This document shows positions 8,733-17,665 of a stretch of 36,953 bases of DNA, piece after piece. Position numbers and translations under genes: made by a program. The stretch's first letter is position 1. Every line of letters starts with the position of its first letter. The notes beneath the pieces are model-generated. The model made no database searches. It was not told the DNA's origin and worked only from the letters and a program-made list of their open reading frames with translations. Source of the DNA: Methylacidiphilaceae bacterium (GTDB lineage Bacteria > Verrucomicrobiota > Verrucomicrobiia > Methylacidiphilales > Methylacidiphilaceae); contig JAQTUK010000003.1 of NCBI GenBank assembly GCA_028710285.1, forward strand, positions 1-36,953, read 5' to 3'.

Positions 8733-9079
8733 CGACGCACACCCCCCTGACCGGAAGCCCGCGCCAGCCAGCGCGCCACGTAGTCTTCGGCCGACTCTCC
8801 GTTTCCCTCCCAGCCCCGGATTTCGAGCGATTTTTCCCGCGATTTCTCCCCGCTCACGAGCACGACCTGGGATCGCCGCGTGCAGAACACCTTGGCAAAC
8901 AGCCGCAGGAGCTCCTCGTTGGCCCGCCCTTCGGATGGCGGGGCCTGCAGCCGCACCCGCACGACCCCATCCGCAAATCCCGCAATTTCGGTTTTCCGGG
9001 CGTTGGGAACCACTCGGACGACAAGACGGTTCCGATTCCCAGGGACCACTCTGGTCAGAACGGTTCCTTTGGCCGTCAT
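8729..9079 (-). CDS. DUF167/YggU family protein
   Basis: RLVVRVVPNARKTEIAGFADGVVRVRLQAPPSEGRANEELLRLFAKVF...VVLVSGEKSREKSLEI; start ATG 9079 overlaps the AKR stop (ATGA). Confidence 0.88.
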   Translation of the reverse strand: MTAKGTVLTRVVPGNRNRLVVRVVPNARKTEIAGFADGVVRVRLQAPPSEGRANEELLRLFAKVFCTRRSQVVLVSGEKSREKSLEIRGWEGNGESAEDYVARWLARASGQGGVRR

Positions 9080-10002
9080 CGCAAGGCTCCCCATTTTTCT
9101 CCCGACCGGCTCTCCGCCTGGCCAAAGGCCTGGCGCAGCCGGTCCACCATCTCCTTGGGCAAGGGACCCCGCCGGGCGGCTTGCAGGTTATCAAACAGAT
9201 GCTCGAAGCGGGCGCTTCCGGCCAAGGCAACATGGACCCCGGGCTGGGCGAGAGCAAAACGGAGGGCCGCCTCGGCCCATCTCATCTCCGTAGCCCCCCA
9301 TTCCGCGAGCTTTACTCCCATCGTCCGAAAGCGATCGGCATACGGCCGTACGTACTCGCGATAGGCAGGATGGATTTCCTCGAGCGGCCGCCAGGCTCCA
9401 TTGGCCAGCGGGCGCTTGGCCAATACCCCGACATGGGCCTTCCGAGCCGCGGGCAAAACCGTTTCGATGTTCGCCTGGTCGCAGATGTTGATGCTTGTCT
9501 CGATGACCGATACTTCCTCCAGCCGGCACGCGAATTCCGCGGCTTCGCCATCCCCGGAATAGCCAATGAACCGGACCTTGCCCGCCTCCTGCGCCTTCCG
9601 CAAGGCCGCCAGAGCTTCGCCGCGTTCGAGAACCGGACGATCGCACGAGTGGAGAAGCATGACATCGACATGATCGGTTCGCAATCGCGCGAGCGAGCGG
9701 TCAATCGAGCGGCCAATGCTTTCCTCCGTCCAGGATGCCGGGCTCGTTTCCCCCTCCTCCGCCCAGCCGCATTTCGAGACGAGGACGCACTGCCGTCGCC
9801 GCGGGCCCAGCGCGCTGCCGATCCGCTCCTCGGAGGTTTCGTAACCCGCTGCGGTGTCGATCACGTTGATCCCGTGATCGATGGCAAAGTGGAGCAGTTC
9901 GGTGGCCGCCGCCTGTCCCATTCCCGTAAAGCCGATCTCGGCGGCTCCCAAGCCGAGCGAAGAGACCGGCAATCCGGTCTTCCCAAGAGGCTGGAGTCGC
10001 AT
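9076..10002 (-). CDS. Aldo/keto reductase
   Basis: MRLQPLGKTGLPVSSLGLGAAEIGF...GINVIDTAAGYETSEERIGSAL...VLVSKCG...RLRTDHVDVMLLHS...RFIGYSG. Confidence 0.92.
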   Translation of the reverse strand: MRLQPLGKTGLPVSSLGLGAAEIGFTGMGQAAATELLHFAIDHGINVIDTAAGYETSEERIGSALGPRRRQCVLVSKCGWAEEGETSPASWTEESIGRSIDRSLARLRTDHVDVMLLHSCDRPVLERGEALAALRKAQEAGKVRFIGYSGDGEAAEFACRLEEVSVIETSINICDQANIETVLPAARKAHVGVLAKRPLANGAWRPLEEIHPAYREYVRPYADRFRTMGVKLAEWGATEMRWAEAALRFALAQPGVHVALAGSARFEHLFDNLQAARRGPLPKEMVDRLRQAFGQAESRSGEKWGALR

Positions 10003-10154
10003 TCGGATCCGAAGTGTATGGCAAAGGAAGAAATCTGGCGATCCGGATCTTTCGGTGGGAAACCGATGAGCCGCCGCAAATTTTCTTCCTCTTCCCGGGC
10101 TTGCACGCCTGCCGCCTTCCGCGGATAAGGTGGCACTTGGTCTTCTTTCTTTCT

Positions 10155-10538
10155 ATGCGCGTAACGATTGAAAAGGATTTCCGCTTCGAAGCGGCCCAGC
10201 AGCTGCCCGGGTTTCCGGAAGGCCACAAGTGCCGCCGGTTGCACGGCCACAGCTTTGAGGTGCGAGTGGCGGTCGAGGGCGAGGTGGATCCGGCAACCGG
10301 CATTCTCTACGATCACGCGCGGATCTCCCGGGCGGTGGAGCCTCTGCTGGCACAGTTGGACCATCGCTTTCTCAACGAAATTCCGGGCCTCGAAAATCCA
10401 ACCATCGAATCCATGGCCCACTGGTTTTGGGAAAGGCTCGTTTCTCTTCTCCCAGGACTTACCCAGATCAGCATTTGCGAAACACCCCGGGTTCGCTGTC
10501 TCTATCGCGGTCCCGCTCCCTCTCCATCCCGCTCATGA
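10155..10538 (+). CDS. queD: 6-carboxy-5,6,7,8-tetrahydropterin synthase
   Basis: MRVTIEKDFRFEAAQQLPGFPEGHKCRRLHGHSFEVRVAVEG...ILYDHARI...LDHRFLNEIPGLENPTIESMAHWFWERL; CxxxHGH and LDH..LN motifs. Confidence 0.92.
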   Translation: MRVTIEKDFRFEAAQQLPGFPEGHKCRRLHGHSFEVRVAVEGEVDPATGILYDHARISRAVEPLLAQLDHRFLNEIPGLENPTIESMAHWFWERLVSLLPGLTQISICETPRVRCLYRGPAPSPSRS

Positions 10539-11989
10539 GCGAGACCCAAGAACCAAGCGAGCTCCTCCGACTGCGCCGAGAAAAGTTGGCCGCTTGGCGC
10601 AGCCGCGGCATCGACCCATTCGGCGGCGCCTTCCCCGACACGACATCCATCGCCGAGATCCTGACGAATTTCGCCGAGGGACGAAAAGCCCGGCTCGCGG
10701 GCCGGCTCCTCTCCATCCGGGAGATGGGCAAGAGCCTCTTCGCCCATCTCCAAGACGCAAGCGGCAGGATGCAGATCTATGCCAACCTCCAATCGGTGGG
10801 GGACCGGTTCGCCGACCTGAAGCTCCTCGACTTGGGAGACATCGTCGGAGTCGAAGGCGACTGCTTTCAGACGAAGACCGGCGAGAAGACCTTGCGGGTG
10901 CGCCATTTCGATCTTCTTTCCAAGTCCCTCCGCCCGCTCCCCTCGAAGTGGCACGGCCTCCACGACGTGGAGGCTCGCTACCGGCAGCGCTATCTCGATC
11001 TGGTCGCCAACCCGGAGGTCCGGGAGATCTTTCATCAGCGGATCCGGATCGTCCGCGAGATTCGCCGCTTCCTCGAGGAGCGCGGATTCCTCGAGGTGGA
11101 AACCCCGATGATGCAGCCGATTCCCGGTGGAGCAGCAGCCACGCCCTTTTCGACCTTCCACGAGGCGCTGGGCATCCCGCTCTACCTCCGGATCGCCCCG
11201 GAACTCTACCTCAAGCAGCTTCTGGTGGGAGGGTTCGAGCGCATCTTCGAACTCAACCGAAACTTTCGAAACGAGGGTCTCTCCCGCAAGCACAATCCCG
11301 AGTTCACGATGCTCGAAGCCTATTGGGCTTATGCGGACTTCCCGCGGATGGCGGAGCTTCTCGAATCCCTCATCTGCCATCTGGCCGAGAAGGTCTGCGG
11401 AGGGCTTCGTCTTTCCTCGCCGACCGGGGCTTTCCCCTCGATCGATCTGACCCCTCCCTGGCCGAGGAAGAGCTTTGCCGACTGCCTGCGGGAAGCGACG
11501 GGGAAGGACTGGTTTTCCCTCGGCGCCGAGGAGCGCCGCAGGCTCGCCGAAGAACTCGGCGTCGAGCTTCTGCCGAATGCCGAGGAAATCGACGTGACCC
11601 GGCATACCTTCGAAAAGCTCGTCGAGGCGCGCACCGCCGGGCCCCTTTTCGTGACGCACCTTCCGACGGAACTGGTGCCGCTCGCCCGGCAAAACCGGGA
11701 AGATCCCTCGGTAGTCGATGTCTTCGAGCTCATCATCGGCGGCCAGGAGGTCGCCCCCGGCTATAGCGAACTCAACGATCCGATCGTCCAGCGCGAGCGG
11801 CTCGAGCATCAGGCGGGGGAAGAGAGGCAGAAGCTCGACGAGGACTTCCTCGTGGCCCTCGAACATGGGATGCCTCCCGCCGGAGGCATCGGCTTGGGCA
11901 TCGATCGGCTCGTGATGCTCCTCACGGGGAGCGAATCGATTCGCGACGTGATCTTCTTCCCCCTCCTCCGGCCCAAGGAGGCGCCCTAG
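10535..11989 (+). CDS. lysS: Lysyl-tRNA synthetase (class II)
   Basis: LRREKLAAWRSRGIDPF, RYRQRYLDL, FLEVETPMMQPIPGGAAATPF, FRNEGLSRKHNPEFTMLEAYWAYADF, PAGGIGLGIDRLVMLLTGSESIRDVIFFPLLRP. ATGA overlap with queD. Confidence 0.96.
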   Translation: MSETQEPSELLRLRREKLAAWRSRGIDPFGGAFPDTTSIAEILTNFAEGRKARLAGRLLSIREMGKSLFAHLQDASGRMQIYANLQSVGDRFADLKLLDLGDIVGVEGDCFQTKTGEKTLRVRHFDLLSKSLRPLPSKWHGLHDVEARYRQRYLDLVANPEVREIFHQRIRIVREIRRFLEERGFLEVETPMMQPIPGGAAATPFSTFHEALGIPLYLRIAPELYLKQLLVGGFERIFELNRNFRNEGLSRKHNPEFTMLEAYWAYADFPRMAELLESLICHLAEKVCGGLRLSSPTGAFPSIDLTPPWPRKSFADCLREATGKDWFSLGAEERRRLAEELGVELLPNAEEIDVTRHTFEKLVEARTAGPLFVTHLPTELVPLARQNREDPSVVDVFELIIGGQEVAPGYSELNDPIVQRERLEHQAGEERQKLDEDFLVALEHGMPPAGGIGLGIDRLVMLLTGSESIRDVIFFPLLRPKEAP

Positions 11990-12074
11990 TCGGCGGATGC
12001 CGGCTTGCGGGGCCTGATGCGAAATTGCGGTTCCCAACCGCTGATTTGTTTTGTAGAGTTCACGGTAGGTTCTT

Positions 12075-12147
12075 GGGGGTTTAGCTCAGTTGGTAGAGCG
12101 TCTCGTTCGCAATGAGAAGGTCGGGGGTTCGAATCCCCCAACCTCCA
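12075..12147 (+). tRNA. tRNA-Ala (anticodon CGC)
   Basis: Cloverleaf: GGGGGTT/AACCTCC acceptor, GCTCAGTTGGTAGAGC D arm, anticodon loop TTCGCAA, GGGGGTTCGAATCCCC T arm; G3:U70 alanine identity pair present. Confidence 0.95.
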
Positions 12148-12289
12148 CAGGTCCCGCGCGAGGGACAGGGAGTCATTCTCCGATCACCGCAAGGGTTCGA
12201 AGGAAATTTGGGGGATTCCCCGGATTGGCTTGCGGGGAATGCCTCGGGCGGGAAACCCTCTCCAAGGCTCTGCAGGCCTCCTTCTGACC

Positions 12290-12844
12290 ATGGCCATGGC
12301 TTCCCTGCTCGATCGCGTGGAGATCCTCTTTGGAGACATTACCCGTCTTCCGGTCGACGCGGTCGTCAACGCGGCCAATTCGAGCCTCCTGGGCGGAGGA
12401 GGAGTCGATGGGGCGCTCCATCGCGCCGCCGGCCCCGAGCTTCTCGAAGAATGCCGCACGCTCGGCGGCTGCCCCGTAGGCAAGGCCAAGGTTACCAAGG
12501 GCTATCGCCTTCCGGCCAAATGGGTGATCCATGCGGTGGGTCCTTTTTGGCAGGGCGGCGAGCAAGGGGAGGATGCCCTTCTGGCCAGCTGCTATCGCGA
12601 AGCCCTTGGCCTCGCAGCCACGCTTCCCGCCCGCTCCGTCGCCTTTCCCGCGATCAGCACGGGGGCCTATCGTTTCCCCGCCGATCGGGCGGCCCTCATC
12701 GCCCTGAGAGAGGTCGCAGCCTTTCTCGCCGGCAGCCCGCTTCCGGAAAAGGTCTTTCTGGTCTGCTTCCGCGACGAGACCCTGGTTGCCTGCCGAAGGG
12801 CCTTCGCCCTGCTCGGCTCTGGGAATCGGGAACCCGGCGCCTAG
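12290..12844 (+). CDS. Macrodomain protein (ADP-ribose/O-acetyl-ADP-ribose hydrolase-like)
   Basis: VEILFGDITRLPVDAVVNAANSSLLGGGGVDGALHRAAGPELLEECR...YRLPAKWVIHAVGP...SVAFPAISTGAYRFPADRAA. Confidence 0.94.
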   Translation: MAMASLLDRVEILFGDITRLPVDAVVNAANSSLLGGGGVDGALHRAAGPELLEECRTLGGCPVGKAKVTKGYRLPAKWVIHAVGPFWQGGEQGEDALLASCYREALGLAATLPARSVAFPAISTGAYRFPADRAALIALREVAAFLAGSPLPEKVFLVCFRDETLVACRRAFALLGSGNREPGA

Positions 12845-12860
12845 TACGGAGGGAATCCTC

Positions 12861-12933
12861 TGGAGCCTAGGGGATTCGAACCCCTGACCTCCTCAATGCC
12901 ATTGAGGCGCTCTACCAACTGAGCTAAGACCCC
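12861..12933 (-). tRNA. tRNA-Ala (anticodon GGC)
   Basis: Reverse complement GGGGTCTTAGCTCAGTTGGTAGAGCGCCTCAATGGCATTGAGGAGGTCAGGGGTTCGAATCCCCTAGGCTCCA; anticodon loop ATGGCAT; G3:U70 pair. Confidence 0.95.
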
Positions 12934-13023
12934 GGCTAAGATCTCCATCCCTGCCACCGTTCCCGCCTCCTGTCAAGGGAAAGCCCGTCTCTGTGCCCGG
13001 GCCCATCAACGCTCCGCTTCGGG

Positions 13024-14235
13024 TCAGCGGTGGGAAGGCTTGGCGGCCTTTTCCAAAAGCGAGAGCTCCTCCTTGGCTTCCGGATCCCCCTGTCCGGCCG
13101 CTTTTTCGAGCCAGGCCTCAGCCTCTTCTCGATTGGCCTTGACTCCCTCTCCGGAGCGATAAAGGCGGCCGAGCTCGCGTTCCGCAACGACGTCTCCCAT
13201 TTCCGCCGCCTTCCGATACCAGAGCGCCGCTTCCGCAGGGTCCCGCGGGACTCCTTTCCCCTCCTCGTAGAGGCGCGCCAAGTGGCGGGCCGCCGGCGGA
13301 TAGCCATGGTCGGCCGCCTTCCGATACCATGCCGCCGCCGTCTTGGCATCCTGCAGAACTCCCTGTCCGATTTCGTAGGACGTCCCTAGGTTGTCTTGCG
13401 CCTTGAGCTCCCCCTGCTCGGCGGCCTTTTGCCACCAGGAGGCCGCTTGCGCGGGATCCTGCGTGACCCCCTTCCCTTCGGCATAGAGCACCGCAAGATC
13501 CGACTGCGCAAAGGGATCGCCCGCTTCCGCGGCCTTCTTGAGCCAGAAGGCTGCCTGCGCATAATCCTGGGGCACTCCCTCGCCCTTCACGTAGGCGACG
13601 CCCAGGCGAAACTGGGAAGGACAGTACCCCTGCTCGGCGGCCTTCCGATACCAGGAAGCGGCGGCGGCTGGATCGGCTCCGACTCCCCTTCCTTTGGCAT
13701 ACATGCGCCCCAAGCTGTGCTGCGCCTCCGGCTGCCCCGCTTCCGCCGCTTTTCGATACCAACGGGCCGCCTGCTCGTCGTTCTGCTCCACCCCAAGACC
13801 ATGTGCATAGAGGACGCCAAGGCTCCACTCTCCCAAAGGGTCGCCATGCTGGGCCGCCCGTCCGCTCCAATCAAAGGCCTGGTGGAAATTACGCTCGACG
13901 CCTTGGCCGACCGAGTAAAGCAGTCCGAGAGCGGCCTCTGCGGGCGCCGACCCGTTCCGGGCCGCCTTTCTGTACCATTCGACTGCTTTTTTCGCGTCGG
14001 GCTTCACTCCCAGGCCCTCCAGATAGGCGGCGCCCAATCGATATTGCGCGTCCGCCTCTCCGCGCTGCGCGGCTCGCTCCAGCCTTTGCCAGACTTCGGA
14101 GGTGATCTCCCGGTCTCCCGTCGGAGCCCCGGTGGACGCCTGGATCCCATCGGCGCAAGAAAGAACCAAGGCAGAGCCGATGAAAAAAAGGATGAGAAAC
14201 CGCTGGGGAGACGACAGCCGCGCCAATAGGGTCAT
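13024..14235 (-). CDS. Secreted Sel1-like repeat (SLR/TPR-like) protein
   Basis: Signal-type N-terminus, then about 9 repeats of the AQY/FRLGxxYxxGxGVxxDxxxAAxWYRKAAExG type. Confidence 0.92.
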   Translation of the reverse strand: MTLLARLSSPQRFLILFFIGSALVLSCADGIQASTGAPTGDREITSEVWQRLERAAQRGEADAQYRLGAAYLEGLGVKPDAKKAVEWYRKAARNGSAPAEAALGLLYSVGQGVERNFHQAFDWSGRAAQHGDPLGEWSLGVLYAHGLGVEQNDEQAARWYRKAAEAGQPEAQHSLGRMYAKGRGVGADPAAAASWYRKAAEQGYCPSQFRLGVAYVKGEGVPQDYAQAAFWLKKAAEAGDPFAQSDLAVLYAEGKGVTQDPAQAASWWQKAAEQGELKAQDNLGTSYEIGQGVLQDAKTAAAWYRKAADHGYPPAARHLARLYEEGKGVPRDPAEAALWYRKAAEMGDVVAERELGRLYRSGEGVKANREEAEAWLEKAAGQGDPEAKEELSLLEKAAKPSHR

Positions 14236-14287
14236 CTTTGTGAATGAGGGATTCCTTAAGAGAAAAATCCCGCAGGCTCCTGCCGGC

Positions 14288-15352
14288 TCAGGACTCGCCC
14301 GAAAGCGCTTCCCGAATGCGCCGACTGCTCTGGCGGAGCATCTTTTCGGTCGTCTCCCAGGAAAGGCAAGGGTCCGTCACGGAGAGCCCGTAGCGAAGCT
14401 GCGTGAGATCTTCGGGAATCCTCTGGTTCCCTTCGTAGAGGTAGCTCTCGAGCATCGCTCCAAGGATCGCCGCGGTTCCCCGCACCCGCTGCTCGAGGAT
14501 GCTCCCCAGCACGACTTCCTGCACCGCCGGCCGCTTCGCCGAGTTCGCATGGCTGCAATCGACGATGAGCCGCTTGGGCAGCCCCCCTTTGAGAAGCCGC
14601 ATGCAAGCTTCCTGGATGCTCTCCGGATCATAGTTGCTTCGTTTGTGCCCACCCCGCAGGACCAGGTGACCCCAGGGGTTCCCGCAGGTCCGGATGACGC
14701 TGGTGAAGCCTTCCTGGTCGATTCCGACAAAGCTGTGTGGTTGGAGCGCGGCGCCCAGGGCGTCGACGGCGATCTGCAACGAGCCATCGGTCCCGTTCTT
14801 GAAGCCGACCGGCATGGAGAGCCCGCTCGCCATCTCCCGATGGAGTTGGGATTCGGTGGTCCGAGCCCCGATGGCCGCCCAGCTAACCAGGTCATCGATG
14901 TACTGCGGCGTGATTGAATCGAGGAATTCGCTCGCGGTCGGAAGTCCCAATTCGTTGATCTGAAGAAGGAGCTTCCTGGCCAGCCGCAATCCTTCCTGGA
15001 TATCGCACGAGCCATCGAGGAGGGGATCGTTGATGAGTCCCTTCCAGCCGATCGTCGTCCTCGGTTTTTCGAAATAGGCCCTCATCACGAGGAAGAGCTC
15101 CCCCTTGAGCTCATCCTGCAAGCCCCGAAGCCTCCGGGCGTAATCCAAAGCAGCCACCGGATCATGGATCGAGCAGGGGCCGACGATCACCAGAAAACGC
15201 CTGTCCTCGCCTGACAAAACTTGCTGAATGGTGACGCGGCCCTCATAGACGGTCTGCTTCGCCGCCTCGGTCAAGGGAAGGCTCTCCTTGAGGGCACGCG
15301 GGGCGACCAGGCGCTCGACGGAACGGACGCGCAGGTCCTGTATTGGCAACAT
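14288..15352 (-). CDS. 3-deoxy-7-phosphoheptulonate (DAHP) synthase, class I AroF/G/H type
   Basis: VIVGPCSIHDPVAALDYARRL, MRAYFEKPRTTIGWKGLINDP, GLPTASEFLD, GFKNGTDG, LRGGHKRSNYD, IVDCSHANS. Start MLPIQDL at 15352. Confidence 0.95.
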   Translation of the reverse strand: MLPIQDLRVRSVERLVAPRALKESLPLTEAAKQTVYEGRVTIQQVLSGEDRRFLVIVGPCSIHDPVAALDYARRLRGLQDELKGELFLVMRAYFEKPRTTIGWKGLINDPLLDGSCDIQEGLRLARKLLLQINELGLPTASEFLDSITPQYIDDLVSWAAIGARTTESQLHREMASGLSMPVGFKNGTDGSLQIAVDALGAALQPHSFVGIDQEGFTSVIRTCGNPWGHLVLRGGHKRSNYDPESIQEACMRLLKGGLPKRLIVDCSHANSAKRPAVQEVVLGSILEQRVRGTAAILGAMLESYLYEGNQRIPEDLTQLRYGLSVTDPCLSWETTEKMLRQSSRRIREALSGES

Positions 15353-15365
15353 GATCGTCGAGACC

Positions 15366-16421
15366 TTACTTCCCGACCGGCGAAAAAGCAACCGCTTCTC
15401 CCTTCCTGGCAGACGGCATGGGCAAGGCCGGCGGCGAAGCAGAGCACGGCGTCGCCATGTCCAGGGCTCTTCGATGGGGCGTGGGGAGCGGCAGCCCTCG
15501 CAGATCCTCCGGAGAGACCCATCTTCCCTCGCCACTCTCTTTCTCTCGCCAATCGGCCCAATAGACGACGAGGTGGACTCGGTATCGGGTAATGGAATAG
15601 GAGAGGCGGCAAGCTTCCCCAAGATTGCTCATCCGGCCGGAATCGAACATGGGCAGCCGCCAAAATCCGCGATATCGCCCTTTTTGCGAAGGCTCCAGCC
15701 AGGCCCGGCCGCCCTGGACAATCAAGGCGGCGGACTCCTCGCACCGAGTCGGCGAGGGTTTCGGCGCCAAGGAGACCTGCCCACCGCGGCTCCGGCAGAG
15801 GTCTGACACCGGACAGCGCGGGCAATCGGCCTTTCGCGGCATGCAGACGGTGCGACCCATCTCCATCAGGGCCGAATTGTGAGCCGCGCAATGCCGGGGA
15901 GAAGGCAGGAGGACTTCCGCAATCTCCCAGAGGCGATCGGCAGGGGTCTCCGCAGGCAGGGCAAAGAGACGATGAAAGAGACGGCGGACATTCCCATCGA
16001 CCAGAGGCGATCTCTTCCCAAAGGCAAGACTGGCGATGGCCCCTGCCGTGTAACGGCCTACTCCCGGAAGGCGCTCGAGGTCCTCGACCCGTGAAGGGAG
16101 TCGCCCTCCATGCTCCGCCACTAAAAGCCGCGCTATTCTGTGCAGGTTTCTTGCGCGGGCATAGTAGCCGAGCCCTTCCCAGGAGCGGAGGACCTCCTCT
16201 TCCGAAGCTTTCGCCAAGGCCGAGACGTCCGGGAAACGCTCCATCCAGCGGTCGTAGTAGGCCACGACCGCCGCGACGCGGGTCTGTTGCAACATGAACT
16301 CGGATACGAGAACCGAATAGGGGTTCGGCACCCGACGCCACGGGAGGTCTGCTGCATGTTCGCGGTACCAGGTGAGCAGCCGCCTCCCCAACTCTTGACG
16401 CAATTTCCTCTCGATCCTCAT
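15366..16421 (-). CDS. mutY: A/G-specific adenine glycosylase
   Basis: LPWRRVPNPYSVLVSEFMLQQTRVAAVVAYYDRWMERFP, LPGVGRYTAGAIASLAFG, VDGNVRRLFHRL, Fe-S cysteines C..PRKADCPRCPVSDLC. Confidence 0.95.
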   Translation of the reverse strand: MRIERKLRQELGRRLLTWYREHAADLPWRRVPNPYSVLVSEFMLQQTRVAAVVAYYDRWMERFPDVSALAKASEEEVLRSWEGLGYYARARNLHRIARLLVAEHGGRLPSRVEDLERLPGVGRYTAGAIASLAFGKRSPLVDGNVRRLFHRLFALPAETPADRLWEIAEVLLPSPRHCAAHNSALMEMGRTVCMPRKADCPRCPVSDLCRSRGGQVSLAPKPSPTRCEESAALIVQGGRAWLEPSQKGRYRGFWRLPMFDSGRMSNLGEACRLSYSITRYRVHLVVYWADWREKESGEGRWVSPEDLRGLPLPTPHRRALDMATPCSASPPALPMPSARKGEAVAFSPVGK

Positions 16422-16443
16422 CGGGATGCGCTAGGCTCTCCCC

Positions 16444-17604
16444 GTGTACTTCCTTCTGACGCGGATGCTCTGCCGATCCAAGGACTTTTTCTCGCCGGGA
16501 AGCGCCTCGGCCGGGCACGGCTCCTCCCCTATCCACCCCCCTGCTCCCCGACCCTCGACTTTTTCCTTCTCTCTCTCGCCCGGGCAGATCGAGGAGCTCC
16601 GGGAGCGCCTGCGGGAAAAGGGATTTGAGATGAGGGCGCTCGAGCATGGCTTGTTCGATGGCCGGGGGCCCTCGGTAATCGTCCGCGCTTACCGGAGCGG
16701 GAAGGTCCTGGTCCAAGGGAGCGGCGCCGCGGATTTCGTGGAAATGGTCCTGGAGCCGGAGGTCCTGCGGGAAGCGCGAATGGGTTACGAAGAAACCTGG
16801 GATCCGGAAGAGTGCCTTCCGCACGCCGGCTCGGACGAGTGCGGAAAGGGAGACTTTTTCGGGCCGCTGGTCGTCGCGGCGGCTTATGTCGATCCCGAAG
16901 TAGCCCGCGTCCTTCGCCGACTTGGAGTGCGGGATAGCAAGGAAGTAAAGAACGATCTGCGCGCCATTCGTCTGAGCGAGGAGATCCGCAAAGCGGTCCG
17001 CGGCCTCTACTCGGTTGTTGCCCTCGGACCGGCCAAGTACAATGAACTCTACTGCCGTTTCGGCAACCTCAACCGGCTGCTTGCCTGGGCTCATGCCACG
17101 GCACTTGCCGAGCTCCTGCGCAAGATCCCCTCGTGTCCGCGGGCACTGGTCGATCAGTTCGCCAAAGCCCCTGTCCTCGAGCGGGCTCTCCAGGGGCAGG
17201 GGCTTTCTCTTCGCGTGGAGCAAAAGCCCCGAGCGGAATCCGACATCGCCGTGGCCGCCGCCTCGCTTCTGGCTCGAGGGGAGTTCCTCCGCCGGCTCGC
17301 CCTTCTCGGCAAGGAAGCCGGAATGACGCTTCCCAAGGGGGCCTCGTCTCCCGTCCTGAAAGCGGCTCGCGAAATTGTGCGCTGTCAGGGTGCCGAGCGG
17401 CTCCACAGCCTGGCCAAAGTGCACTTCCGTACCTTTGCCCAAGTGACGGGTGCGGTCGGATCTTCTCTCGCGCAGACAGGGGTTGCCGGAGGTTCGGACG
17501 CCACGTCGGCCACGCCCTCCTCTTGCGCGGCTCCGCCCAGCGGGTATGATAGAGTAGGCTGGTTGGAAGAAGAAGGGGTCGGGAAGCCCTCGCAAGACGC
17601 TTGA
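16444..17604 (+). CDS. rnhC: Ribonuclease HIII
   Basis: N-terminal TBP-like substrate-binding domain (FDGRGPSVIVRAYRSGKVLVQGSGA), GSDECGKGDFFGPLVVAAAYV, GVRDSKEV, YNELYCRFGNLNRLLAWAHATAL, AESDIAVAAASLLAR. Start uncertain. Confidence 0.92.
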   Translation: MYFLLTRMLCRSKDFFSPGSASAGHGSSPIHPPAPRPSTFSFSLSPGQIEELRERLREKGFEMRALEHGLFDGRGPSVIVRAYRSGKVLVQGSGAADFVEMVLEPEVLREARMGYEETWDPEECLPHAGSDECGKGDFFGPLVVAAAYVDPEVARVLRRLGVRDSKEVKNDLRAIRLSEEIRKAVRGLYSVVALGPAKYNELYCRFGNLNRLLAWAHATALAELLRKIPSCPRALVDQFAKAPVLERALQGQGLSLRVEQKPRAESDIAVAAASLLARGEFLRRLALLGKEAGMTLPKGASSPVLKAAREIVRCQGAERLHSLAKVHFRTFAQVTGAVGSSLAQTGVAGGSDATSATPSSCAAPPSGYDRVGWLEEEGVGKPSQDA

Positions 17605-17665
17605 CAATATGGGCGCAGATTCGCTTGCTCGATCTGGCTTCTCAACTTGAAGATCAAGAACGACG

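Noticed and set aside
8599-10128. 509-aa plus-strand ORF
   Set aside because: Antisense to the aldo/keto reductase and DUF167 genes, which carry clear motifs.
10502-12037. 511-aa minus-strand ORF
   Set aside because: Antisense to lysS, no domain signature.
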